From Tetradesmus obliquus (taxonomy: Eukaryota; Chlorophyta; Chlorophyceae; Sphaeropleales; Scenedesmaceae): DNA of 64,000 bases. Under the pieces are notes generated by a model, which saw nothing but the letters and a program-made list of their open reading frames with translations, was not told where the DNA came from and did not search any database. Positions within the stretch are counted from its first letter, which is position 1; every line of letters begins with the position of its first letter. This document shows positions 32,288 through 45,127 of this stretch, piece by piece. The DNA lies in NCBI GenBank assembly GCA_030272155.1, contig CP126206.1, forward strand, positions 930,001 to 994,000, written 5' to 3'. The translations under genes and the position numbers were made by a program.

Positions 32288-34410
32288 TGGGGATGAGGAT
32301 GCATCTGAACTGGTGGAAGTGACAGGCCCAGACCGGAGGCATATACATGCGTGCTGAGTCTGTGTGAATGGAGTCTGTCTGAGTATGGATGTATGTGTGC
32401 ACGTATGAATTGTTCTCTACGCATGCAGGTACATATGTGAGCAGATGTTAAGCATCTATGGCCTACACCCAGTAGCGGGTGTAGGAAGATCACTGTTCAA
32501 CATGCGTGGTGCCATGCGTCGTTAACGACGTCCCGTGCACCCTGTAAAGATCTTCCTCTTCTTCTTCTTCTTCTTCTTCCACAACAGAGGATACACAATC
32601 AGCGCCGCCGGGGGTTAATTGCGTGGCGCTGCGAAACTGGCCGTGGAAGCTCGCTGCAGCCTGCCAAGCCCCAAGCCATATGCAGACGTGACCTATGACA
32701 AACACTAGTGCCTCGACGATCATAGGACTAGCAGTCCTATGACTAGTGACAGGGTGATAGGAGTTGTCACCCTAACACTCCGTGGGTGATAGGTTGTTAC
32801 AGCGCCTGCTCGTGTGCTCGGCCCAGCATGGACACATGGGGTCGCAGGACCTTATGCACGGCATTGTTTTGTTTTACAATGACATTGTAATGTATCGATT
32901 CATGCTCACCGCTATCCATTTTGCTTCAAAACGTGCCCACCCGCCCTCCCGGACGCATCCTCACCTGCAGGGTTCTGGGATGGGGGCCGCTGGGTACTGC
33001 TGCTGCTGTTGCTGGCCCACCTGCATGGACAAGGAATGGGGCCGGCAAGGGCAGCAAGTTACCATAGCGATCCCAGCTCCAAGCCCCAACCTTCCACACT
33101 GCTACATTTCAATAATCCAGCTTGGAGCAGCCCACTGAGGCAGACAGTCTTCCAGGATCAGCACTAAAGCACTTTACACAACTTTGCTGTATGAGCTGGG
33201 TAGCGATAAGCAGAACTACTGTACTAGTGTGCCAGTGACGAGTCTGCGAGCATCCCTGCCAGGCGAGTTGTCAGCAGCGCAGGAGAAGCTGAAATGCTAT
33301 GCTAGTATATACCAGGCATGTATGACACCGATCGCCTGTGAATCGCAGCTGTCAAGTTGTCTGCATGAGCTTATGGGTCTTGGTCGCCGCTTGAGTGGCT
33401 AGCGTGGAGTGCTGTGGCAAGCACTGATGCATCACCAGCTTGTTACTGCTTTCTACTGGAAGCATTGCCGTACGAGTGACCGGAGAGAGTACAGAAAGGC
33501 CCATCACCATATTCCACCCTCCTTCCCTGTCGCTGTGTGCTGAAAGAAACAATCAACGCCTACAACATGCACTAAAAATATGCGTCAGTCTGTTGTTTGA
33601 TGCAGGGTACTCGCAGTAGCAGGGGCGGGTACCTCGCGCCTATCTCAGCACCAGCCTTTGGCAGAGTCACTTCTCGGCGCCAGCCTATCAACTTTGTCCC
33701 TAACATCAATTTTCTCTTGCTTTTTGTAATACGCAGGTGTTGTAGGTTCTGCGGTCAGTCGTCACCAGGCACCTGCAGCTGTGCAACCAGGCTGGCAGCT
33801 CGTACACGGCAAATCAGCACGCACGAAGCAACAACATCATTAGAGCTATCTTGCTGCTGGGAGCTTTGTGTGCGCTGCTGCATGGTGGGTGACGCAGCCT
33901 CAGGCAGTCACTGCCGGTCATAATCACTAGTGATCAGTGCTGCGGCAGGTCACTTCTGGTAGCACCAGTAGGCAGTGCGCCAGGTGCAGCGGCCCACATG
34001 GGAAGTGAAAAGTACTGGTACATACTAGTCCTGCAAGCAAAATCAACCCAACAGTTGGCAGCAAAGAGTCTGTGGCAAGGACGGAGAGCGGCAGCTGCAC
34101 AGTGTGCTTTGCTTGAGGTTTGCTTGTTCTGGCGTACGGCGCGCAGTGGTGCAGCCAGCTGCTGCTGATGATCCGTCATACAGTACATCTGCTACATGTA
34201 GCCCTGCTGAAGCAGAGCAACGCTACCGGCGCAAGTTGCTCTGCACGCATCGTGTTCCTTGCAGCAGGTGGAAGGCACGTGTAACTCCTGGGGACCACAG
34301 GCAGTAATGCGCAGCACCCTTCTCTGAGCCCCCTTTCAGCCAGCACTGGCTGCCGCTGCCTCCCGCAGACCTGAAACCCTTGCTGCTTCCACAGCGCTGC
34401 AGTTGTGCCG
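32288..34410. other. Gene-poor stretch with a TTC microsatellite and paired hairpins
   Basis: A (TTC)n tract lies at about 32,551-32,579. At 32,721-32,743 a perfect inverted repeat, TCATAGGACT/AGTCCTATGA with a 3-base spacer, is followed at about 32,753-32,771 by a second one, AGGGTGA/TCACCCT, with ACTAGT motifs around them. No gene is convincing. The first exon and signal peptide of the gene at 34,602 onward may lie near the right end, but I could not identify them. Confidence 0.45.
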
Positions 34411-34575
34411 CTCCCCGTGCACAGGATGTGCCCTACTGGCTAAGATGTGATGCATAGGATGTGCCCTACTGGCTAAGATGTGATGCCCAGAATCATGCTT
34501 GTGTCCCACTGCCACTGCCTCACACTGCCACTGCCTCACTGCCACTGCCTCACTGCCACTGCCTCACTGCAACTG
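34411..34575. repeat. Short duplications before a splice acceptor
   Basis: The string GATGTGCCCTACTGGCTAAG is present twice (about 34,428 and 34,459). It is followed by a CACTGCCACTGCCT minisatellite at about 34,508-34,570, ending at the acceptor before 34,602. The duplications sit in the intron end that leads into the first traceable exon of the cysteine-rich gene. Confidence 0.75.
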
Positions 34576-34601
34576 TGTGTTGCATTGGCACCTGCATGCA
34601 G

Positions 34602-35716
34602 GCGCAGGTGCTGCTGGCGCAGCAGCTGACGCGGCTGGGCCTGCCGGTGCAGAAGCAGCACCACGCCACGTGCTTGCAGCTGTGCCTGCAGCACGCCCCC
34701 TGGCCGCAACACATGTTGCTGGCCCTGCAGGGCCGGCAGAGCGGCCTGCATTCGTCCCGCAAAGCGCTGCAGCTGTGACAACTTCAGGCCAGGCGCTAGC
34801 AGCTGTGCCTGTGGCCGTCCCCCAGCCCGCTGCAGCTGTGGCAGCTTCAGGCGAGGTGCTAGCAGCGGTGCCTGCATCAGTCCCCGAGGGCGCTGCAGCT
34901 GTTGCTGCTGGCCCTGCAGGTCTGTCTGAAGGGCCTGCATTTGTACCCCAGGGTGCTGCAGCTGTTGCCGGCCCTGCAGGTCCGCCTGAGGCATCAGTCC
35001 CCGAGGGTCCTGCAGGGGCAGAGCCGCCAGGCCCGTTTGCCCGCACGCTTCTTCAGGGGGCTTCTGGCCCGTGCTTGAACAGTGCCCTTGCCACCCCGCC
35101 AACCAATGCAGCATGGACGTCAATCAACAAGTGCAACGATCCACAGCAACAGACAACAGGTGGCAACACATGCACTGCGCAGTGCGCGGCAGGCTTTGTG
35201 TCTGCTGGCCGCTACATCCAAACATGCGTCTTTAATTCGCAGGGGGTGTGGAGCTTCGCCAATGCAGGCGACAACTCGCTTACGTGCACAGGTGATTTCT
35301 GACGCATTTTTGCTACTGACACATTGCTACTGACACAGGGTTTATTCCTGGCCAGGCCCCTCTACACCAAATGTAAATCTGCAACAGCCTGCGTCACTGT
35401 CATTTAGCGGCTTCAGCTATCGCCATGGACAAGCTGACATCAGCATGCAAGCGGCAGTGCTGCTGCTGCTGATGCTGCTGCCACATGCGCCTCAACCAGT
35501 CCCATTGACCACGTGCATTCACCAACCACCAGCGACAAAATCAGGCTTGCCAGCCCACCCACATGGCTGTCACTGCGACTGCTAATGCTGACTCGCGCTC
35601 GCGCTGTCCGCCCTGCTGCTGAAATTGAATGAATGCGCAGTCCCCGGGTGCTCCGGCACACCCTCTGCAGCTGGCTGCTAATGCTGACTCGTGGTCGGGG
35701 TGTGCCCTGCTGCTGA

Positions 35717-35757
<41 letters not shown>

Positions 35758-36284
35758 CTGCTGCTGAATACTGCTGAATGCGCAGTCCCCGGGTGCAGCG
35801 GCACACCCTCTGCAGCTGGCTTTGCTCTGCCATCCAATGCCCAGTGGGCTTGCGGCGCCAGCATTACCAGCACAGGATCTAGCTGCACAGCCGAGAGTGC
35901 GGCTGGCTACAAGCTTTTTGGAGGCCCTTGGGTGTCAACGTGTGCGGCAGGTGGAGCGTGGCAGGCCCCTTCTGGCACAGCTATTACATGTGGCCTGATA
36001 GGTGAGGATGCGTCCCATCCCATGACATGCGCAGCTAGTGTGGGGTGCTGCAGCATATACAATACCAACACCGCAGCAGCAGCAGCAGCGGCAGCAGCAG
36101 CAGCGGCAGCGCATGGCAGCAGCACAGCTTGGCAGCTTGGCAGGCCCCTAGTGGCACAGCTATTACATGTGGCTTGAGTGTGAGGATGCACTGAATGCAT
36201 CCCAGGACATGCGCAGCTAGTGTGGTGGATAGGTGGCAAACATGATGCTGTTGTTGTAGTGTTTACAACACGAACAAGTCCAAC

Positions 36285-36322
<38 letters not shown>

Positions 36323-36644
36323 GACAGCAGCACTGCTGCAAGCTGCAGTGGATGCTGTTATTGCAGCAGCTGTTACAGCACATCCAGATGCTGCTGATGC
36401 TGATGGCACTGCCAACAGCATGTTCGCTGTGACAGCATGTCAGCTGCCGGCATGCGCTTGCTTCCAGCAACACAAACAGTGGTTTGCTTGTGCACCCCCT
36501 GACTTGTGTACCCCCTCACTGTTGCACTTGCGATGCTGCTGCAGTGCCTGGAGGGCCCTGCCCCAACGACCCTGGGCCTGCTACTGCGGGGCTGCCTGAT
36601 AACGCAGCATGGTGAGCGTTGGCGTGCGTCGTGCGTCAGTCAGG

Positions 36645-36677
<33 letters not shown>

Positions 36678-37037
36678 TCAGCAGCAACGAATGCCTACAG
36701 CATGTATTGGGCCAGATCTACGCCTCAGTAGCGTGTGATTGTTGACATCATCAGTTCAGTGTGCTGTGGAGCTGCGTTGTGTTGTATGCGTGCGTGCTGC
36801 AACACCTCAATAACCCTGCTCTGCCCTACATGCATGTCAAAGTCAACAGAGGCGTTAAACTGTCGGCAGCAGTGGGGCAAGTTGGTCAAATGTAAGTAGC
36901 CACACTACACAGACTGTTCATGGTGTCCTGCAGAACAACAGTTTTTGTTTTGGTTGCTGCTTCACCCGCCATACCTTGCCAGGTCTGGTTCTAGGTCCAG
37001 CACAGCCAGCATTTGGTACAACATGCTGCTGCTGCTG

Positions 37038-37091
<54 letters not shown>

Positions 37092-40000
37092 AATTCACCC
37101 TGCCAGGGCTTGTTCTGGGCCCAGCACCGTCAGCGGGACAACGTGCAAAGCCAACTGCAAAGCTGGCTTTGGCAATGTTGCTGCCACCACCTATGAGGCT
37201 GCCTGCCAGGATGGGCTGTGGCAGCAGCCAACAGGGGGCCTGACTTGCGCCGTGGGTGAGTGGCCTTTGGTTCTTGAGCTGGCCTTGCCATGTTGCATGC
37301 TGCATGCTGCCACCACCTACGAGGCTGCCTGCCAGGACGGCCTGTGGCAGCCGCCAACGGGGGGCCTGACTTGTGCTGTAGGTGAGTGATGCTGCTTTGG
37401 GGCAGGCCTTGCCATGCTGCAGGTGCTGTATACATCGCCGAGATGGCCTGTGGCAGCAGCCAGCAGGGGGCCTGACTTGCGCCGTGGGTGAGTGGCGTTG
37501 GAGTGCCCTTTGCTTAATCCCGAGTGGCATTTCCTTTCATTGGCCTTTGCTTTCGCTTGAGTGGCCTACTGCTTGACTTGCGCCGTGGGGCAGTGGCCTA
37601 GAAGTGGCCGTTGCTTTTGCCCGAATGACTTTTCCTTTGCTTTTGCCTGAGCGGACTTTCGCTTGACTTGGGCCGTAGGTGAGTGGCCTTTGAGTGGCCT
37701 TTGATGTCGGGCGGGCCTTGTCATGCTGCATGTGCTGCTCGCCCCCTTTCACTGCCATGCACGCATGCGTTGAAACTGTGCTGCAGGTGACGTTCTGTGA
37801 TGTTAAGGGGGAAGGATATAATTAGCTTTTCTGAGGCTGCAGGGTGTCAGAACTTGAATCCAAAGCAAAGCTTGTACAAATAAAGTGTTTTTGAGTCGTT
37901 TCAGCGAATCCATCGCGGTGGTCCAGACGAGGGACCCAGGGTGTGACCAAAAATAAAAAAATCACGGCAGCACAAGTAGACGTAAGAAACGAGTGCTCAA
38001 CGAGTGCACACTTCTTGCAATATGGAATCGGGCCGGAAGGCGAAATTCTGATTATGATTCGATAACAACCAACTCTGTTTGGGCCGTGTTGCTTTGGTCG
38101 CTCTTGTTGTTACGCCCAGGACCCTCCTTGCTGAGTCCAAGGATGACTCCAGGCACTACAGTAGCCGAGGCGGGTGCAGTACTGGCCTCCAAAACGGCCG
38201 AAACAACTTCGTTAGCTATAACAACTTAGCAAAAGTGCAAAAACATGCCACCCCACCCCTGGGCAGAGCAGTCCAGTCACTTAATTCTATTGTATCCTTC
38301 CCCCTTAACTCTTGGCGCCTACAGACCCACAAACATCTGTCAGCTACAGTGCTTGCGTGTGTTGTCTGGGTGGCTTGTGTTGCGACTTGCATTTGCTGTC
38401 ATATCATTGAAGCTATGATTGGCTACCTACCTGATGGTGTAACCACATGTGGCGTGCTGTGCTGCTGCTGTTGCCTGCTGCAGCCACCGCGCCCTGCCCT
38501 TTTTTGCCTCCAAGCACATGGCTGCCTGCAGGGGGCGCCGCCCCTGGCCACACACATCCTCATAGCAGCTTCAGAGCTGCCTGGGTTTTCAATCACTCAG
38601 TCGCTCACTCTGCTGCTGTTTCCTGCCGCAGCTACCGCACCCTGCCCCTTCCTGCCTCCAAGCAGCTGGCTGCCAGCAGGGGGCGCCGCCCCTGGCCACA
38701 CACATCCTCATAGCAGCTTCAGAGCTGCCTGGGTTTTTAACCACTCACTCCCTCATTCTGCTGCTGTTGCCTGCTGCAGCCACCGCACCCTGCCCCTTCC
38801 TGCCTCCAAGCAGCTGGTTGCCTGCGGGGGGCAAGTGGGACTGCCCCAATGAAGTGAGCCAAGGCAGCGCCTGCACAGCGTCCTGCGAGGCAGCCTACAG
38901 CAAGACAGGCAACCTCAACGCCTTCTGCTTCGACGGTGAGCATACGTGGGTTTGATATTTTGATGATTCGTAGTAAATAGCCCGCCTGCTGCTTCAACGG
39001 CTAGCATGCGCGGGGCCTATACCGTAATCCAACCCGGCTTTTGAGTTGGCGGTGAGCACGTGTAGGGTCGATGTTTTGAACTCCAACCCGCCTCCTGCTT
39101 CAGTAGTAAGCACATGTGGGGTCGATATTTGCAAACTCTAACCCGCCTGCTGCTGCAACGGCAAGTACGTGTGGGATCGCTGTTTCACACTTCAATCCGC
39201 CCTCTCCATGTTTTCAGCGGCGTGCAAATGCTTTGCTGTGCCTGTAATTCACCTCACAAAATGAATTACGCCCCCAGCCTGGCAACCGTTGCGGTTTGCG
39301 TGCTTGCGCATATGCGGGCCCGCGTCGCATGACAAATTTTGACTGGCAGCTTGCCATGGACGATTTGCTATAGGCAGCCTGCAGACGATTTGCTATAGGC
39401 AGCCTGCAGACGATTTGCTATAGGCAGCCTGCAGACGGTTTGCTATAGGCAGCCTGCAGATCAGTGCATGATGCTCACTACACACAGAACACCTCCTTTA
39501 CCCCTGCTACCTACAAGTCTTATGCTTGCCGCTGATGTCGGCTTTCACTTCTTGCTGACCAAGGCATGCATTGTGCTGTGTTGTGCCCGCGCTGTGCTGA
39601 CCAAGGCAAGCATTGTGCTGTGTTGTGCCCGCGCTGTGCTGACCAAGGCATGCATTGTGCTGTGTTGTGCCCGCGCTGTGCTGACCAAGGCATGCATTGT
39701 GCTGTGTTGTGCCCGTGCTGTGCTGACCAAGGCATGCATTGTGCTGTGTTGTGCCCGCAGGTGCATATGCTCAACCAAGCACAGCCATGACCTGTTCACC
39801 TGCGGGTAAGCAAAGGAGGCGTGTGTCGTCTGCTTCACTGCAGAAACTGCAGAAACTATTGGCACAGCAGTGGCTGCAGACTGCGGTTTGCTTTGCTTTT
39901 GCACTGCAGCTTCAAGACCTGATGGCTACGGGGTAATGGATCACTCTTCAGCTATAGCGCCTATCTTGACATGCACTCAATGATGTTTTGAGGCAGGACA

Positions 40001-43000
40001 GCACAGCTTGTGCAGTGTCTCCTTGCATGCATGCCAAGCCATACATGCTGTTCCCAACAAACGTGACAGCCAAGCAGCCTGGTGCTGCTCGACCTGTCAT
40101 GGCAATGCATCAATCAGGCCAATAGCTGTTACACCTGCTAATACACTTTGCCGCTTTTTTGAAGAACCCTGGACATTCCGTATAACCTGCTGCAGGTTGC
40201 AGCGGCAACCCGAGCGGCGAAATCGACCCAGATGCTGTCTGGAGCTGCGCCTCCCCCTCCCCACACGCCGCCAAGTGTGCAGCTGGATGCAAGGGTGTTG
40301 CAGCCCCACCCAACCCTCCCACTGTCATCTGCGACTTTGGTGAGCGGCCTCTCGTGACGTTGGCATCACATTAACAGCTTTCATGTGTGACTGTGAGTGG
40401 GTTGTCATGTATTTGTGTCTTGTGAGCCGTTATCTGCGAACACTACAGAAAGTTGCACACGTTTCTTTTTGCAACATTGCAGGCAGCTGGGTGTACTCCA
40501 ATGGCTCCTGTGCCGATGAGACCACCAGGAACTTTTTCTTCACCATCACAGGTGAGTGTTTAGTGATGATACGCATCTAAGTGTGCACCAGGGATAGTAG
40601 TGCAACCACAGGATGTTTGTGCAGGCTCAATCGGATGCACTGCATGGGAATTTTTTGTTACTATCAGCTGTAAGATTAGACAGCAGACCAGGCTGATGCA
40701 TCACATGATTTCACGCGAGATGACTACATACAGCTCCTTGCACCACATAAAAACAGCATGAGCCATAGCAGCAGCATGGCATGTACCGAGACCAGGAAGC
40801 AAAATATCAGACAGTACTGCTATCATCTGTCCGAGACAATAGAGATATCACTGCTCACGCTTTCACACTGCACCTATGTGCACATGTTGCTGCGGAGCAT
40901 CCGATGAGCTCATTGACCGGCACAGCAACAGCATGGCATGCGCCTAGACCAGCAAGTAGAAAAGCACTGCTGTAATCTGACACAGGCTAGATATATTATT
41001 GCTCATGCCTGCACGCCACATACCTGCATTGTGATACGCAGCGCCTGACGAGCTCATCAACCGTCTGGAGGGTGCCATTCAAAGGGACAGAGGCCCCTTC
41101 CTCGCCAACAACATCCTGCAGCAGCCGTGGATCTGTGAGTGCCCTGCTCATGCTAGTCAACCCCTGCGCATGTTTTAGTGTTGTACAGCACATCTCATGT
41201 GTGTATGTCCCTGCGCGTGTATCAGTGTTGTGCAGCACATGCACATATGCTCAATTGCACATGTGCACTCTCATATGACGTCACTGTGCATACTCGTGCA
41301 CTGCGTCCGGCACGCTGCTGCATCTCGCACACGTCTGCGTGCCAGCACCTGCAGTTGCAGCGCGCAAAACAGCAGTTGCAGCTCACAGTACAGCACTTGC
41401 AGCTCACACACGCATGCACGCCAGCACCTGCTGACACGTTGCCTCGCACTGCTGCAGCAGCAATGCTCTGAAGATTGCGTTCATGCCCCAATGCACATTG
41501 CTTGAATGCTACTCATTATGCTGACTTGATATGCAACAATTGGACAAGTATCAGCTCAGCTGCATGCATGCGCGGAGATGGCAGCATGCATCTAGCAGTG
41601 TGTCAGTGACGTCATGGTACGCATGTGCTGCTGCTGGGTGTAGCTAAAGGCCGTGAGTAGAGTGATGAGTCGCTTGTCCTAAATGCAGCGTCCTGGTGAA
41701 TATGTGCTGTTGCTGGCAATCAATGAATGTTATGTCCTCCGTCTATGTTCTGCAGCCGGGCTGGTTCCCTATAGCCCATCATCCGTGAAGGTCACTGACA
41801 CCTGGATATCGCAGTCCAACAGCACCAACCAGAAGCGGCGGCTGCTTGCTGTGACAGGCAAGAGCCTGGTGGTGGTTGGAGTGAAGGTGGGCAAGCCTCT
41901 GCTAGGGTTTAGGGTTTAGGGTTTGGTGGTACAGCCTATGTATGGCGGTGTTCAACGAGGCGGGGTTGCCTTGAGTGCGCTTGCATTGGTTTAATTTGAC
42001 AAAGCGCACGGCACAGACTAGCTGGCACGCCAATGCAATGCAGAAGGAGGTGCTTGCGATGTGCTTGATATATTTGAAATGAACCTGACCGCAGCTGCTT
42101 GCGTGCCGCATGCGTAGGATCCGAGGTTTCTGCCAATGTGTGTGCTGCTTTCACTACTGTCTGCATGTGCTCAGGTGTCGGTGGGTTCAGGCATTGTTGC
42201 CCAGGCGGCAGGGGCAATCGTGAATGCAGCTTTCAGCTCCCCTGCTGCATCCAACTTCATACTGGCGCAAGGCCTCGATGTATGGAGGGGCAACTTTGTA
42301 GAGGAAAATCTCCTGCAGCAGGTCGAGTGCATTCCTGCAAATAAGATGATTCCTCCCCCCCCCCCCGCCACCCCCCCCCCCCCCCCCTTGCCCCCCATCC
42401 TGTATGCTTGTCCCCTCTGTGATGCTATACTGCTGTATAGCAACATGTCTGGAGGGGCAACTTTGTGATGAGAGCCTGCTGCAGCAGGTGCGAGTGCAGG
42501 TTGATTTGCTCTGTTAGCTTTCAGCTTCTGGCGAGCTCTCGTTGTTTTCCTAATCGGATCAGGAAATGCTGATGAGGCCCTCCTGCAGCAGGTGCAACAG
42601 TACAAAAGAGGATTCTGCTTGCATGCAGCATTCTTATCATTGATGATGTATGCTAAGTCGTGTTGGCCCTGTGAGCTTTCAGGTTATTGTGCGCCTGTTT
42701 GCGTCCCAAAAACAGTGCTGCAACCATGGATGGGCCCTGTCTGTGCTGCTAAACCTAAACCCTGGATCTGTCATTTTCCTCACAGGTGACGCTTGGCCTG
42801 AGTGACAGCACTGGCAGGTTTGTTGGCGAGCCAGCAGGCGCAGGTGAGCGAGCCACAGACAGCGTCACAGTCACTCAATTATGTCTTGCAAGCGCCTTTC
42901 AAAGTGCCTGAATCAGTCACGCAAAGTTGCAGCGGTAGAATGTGTAGTCAATTTGAAATGTCACTTTTTGAAACTCCATGGTCAACAAGCTTGTATGAAG

Positions 43001-45094
43001 TACCTGCGGCTTATGGGAACATGTAAGTCTGTGCCTTTGCTGAGCAGCATGCACTCTAGGCGATAGCAGGCAGTCCTACTGCCTTGCTGTCCTTTCCCTG
43101 TTCCCCAAGGCTTACATCTGTCTCCATCTCCCCTGTTCGCACTCTTCTTCCGTTTCCTTGATTTCATCAGACGGTTGCCTTGTGGAGATGCTGCCCACCA
43201 CTTGCTAGCTTGATGTCCTTCTCCTGTTCACCATGGTTTACGTCCGTCCTGGTGTCCCCTGTTGGCACTTCGCTTCTGCCGTTTGATGCATGTCCAGACG
43301 GGTGCCTTGAGGAGATGCTGCCCACAACCACCTTTTGCTGCAACCCGTGGCTTACACTTACGTTCCTCGCTGTTTCCCCTGTTGGCACTTCTGCCGATTA
43401 ACGCATGTGCAGACGGGTGCCTGGTGGAGATGCTGCCCACCACTACTGCCAACAACTCCATCGGCATTCTAAGCACACAGCAAAGGGGGCCGGTGTTTGA
43501 CGTGAACATGTGCAGCGGCTGGGACACACTCTACGCCTCATATAAGTACAAGGCCAGCAGGTGAGAGCTGTTCTCCATGGGGAGCGGAGGCTGCTCATCA
43601 TCATCATCAGCAGCATGTTTCCCGTCAAGCCATAGCATCAATGCCATCGGCCCCGCGCCCCAATGGAACGGCATCAAAAATGAGCACTACACCATCATGC
43701 TTGCTGCATCAGCAGTAGCTTCATGAACATCAGCCACCTGTGCAGCGGCTGCAGAGGCATGTACTAGTACAAGGCCAGTAGGTGAGAGCTGTTCGCCATG
43801 AGGAGCGGAGGCTGCATCACCATTAACAGAAATAACATCAGCCACCTGTGCAGCGGCTGCAGAGAGGTGTACAAGTAAGGTACAAGGCCAGCAGGTGATT
43901 ACATGTCTTAAAGGACCTAGGTTGCGACTGAATATTCACCAGCCATGAGTTGGCAGTACCATAGATACGCCACCTGCTACTTGGTCATAGTACCACTCTA
44001 GCTTTGTGTTTGGTGTTTTGTTTCAAAAAACAAGCAGTTGTCTGAGTTCCGATAAACAAGCAGCGCTGAGCCATATTTACACGCGGCCTTGTCCTTTGAT
44101 GTATCATGCAGCAGCATCTGCTGCAGACCAACACAAAGGACGCAAACACGCGTGTGTGTTCCGTACCCTGCTGCTGGTGTGCTGCTGACACTGCAGCTCC
44201 GTCAATGTGTGACAGCACCACTGTGTGCCACCTGGCGGGGGCTCACTCTTTTGCTGTATCCTTCTTTTTGTGTGCTGCTGACACTGCAGCTCGTCAATGT
44301 GTGACAACACCACTTTGTGCCACATGATAGGAGCTCACTCTTTTGCTGTATCCTGCTTTTTGTGTGCTGCTGACACTGCAGCTCCGTCACTGGTGCCACA
44401 AAGCTGTCTGCTGCCATCATCAACAGCACCACCACCCGCTGCACAGTGAGCCGTGGTGAGTGGTTTGCTTGATGAGGCGGCATTAGGTAGTGCACCAAGG
44501 CTTGCGATCAATAAGTGGGCCACTTGGTATGTTGCATATCGAGCTGCTTGGTGGGGGGGGTTGCATCCAGCATTTGCTGCACAGTGAGCCCCTGCATGTC
44601 GCCCGCTACGCCTGCTGCGGCCATCATAAACAGCACCACCACCCGCTGTAAACATCATAAACAGCACCACCCGCTGTAAACATCATAAACAGCACCACCA
44701 CCCGCTGTACCGTGAGCCCCGGTGAGTGGCCTGCTGCTTGTTAATGGAGCAGGAGATGTACTTATGCTTACATCGCCAGCTGCTTGGTCAGGGATGCAGC
44801 TAGCGTTTGCTGCACAATGAGCCCCTGCAAGTCGCCAGCATGCCAGCTGCTTGGTCAGGGTCGCTTAGGCCCGGCACGACGTCGTGTTGTACTGCACTGC
44901 ACTGCACTGCACTGTACTGCACTGCACTGCAATGTACTGCACTGCAAACCTGTGCAGAAAGCTTTGGTGGCTGGCTACGCATTCGCGCACATCACTCAAG
45001 CATAAAGTTGCGGTTGCAGCAATAGACAGCAGCTGATCACTATGAAAACAGGTGGAAGCAGCTCTACAGAATAATGCGGCTCTGTGTTATAACA

Positions 45095-45127
<33 letters not shown>

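Noticed and set aside
33597-33923. Possible first exon of the cysteine-rich gene
   Set aside because: A Cys-containing frame is open here, but there is no signal peptide, and no splice pair gives the one-base phase needed at 34,602.
36060-36330. Poly-Ala, poly-Gln and poly-Leu frames in CAG/CTG tracts
   Set aside because: Long open frames in microsatellites occur on both strands without codon or splice support. The same applies near 540-660, 35,710-35,760, 61,576 and 62,470.
42355-42396. Poly-C tract as a functional G-quadruplex
   Set aside because: A homopolymer of this kind may be partly an assembly or sequencing artefact. It is noted with its repeat but not claimed as functional.
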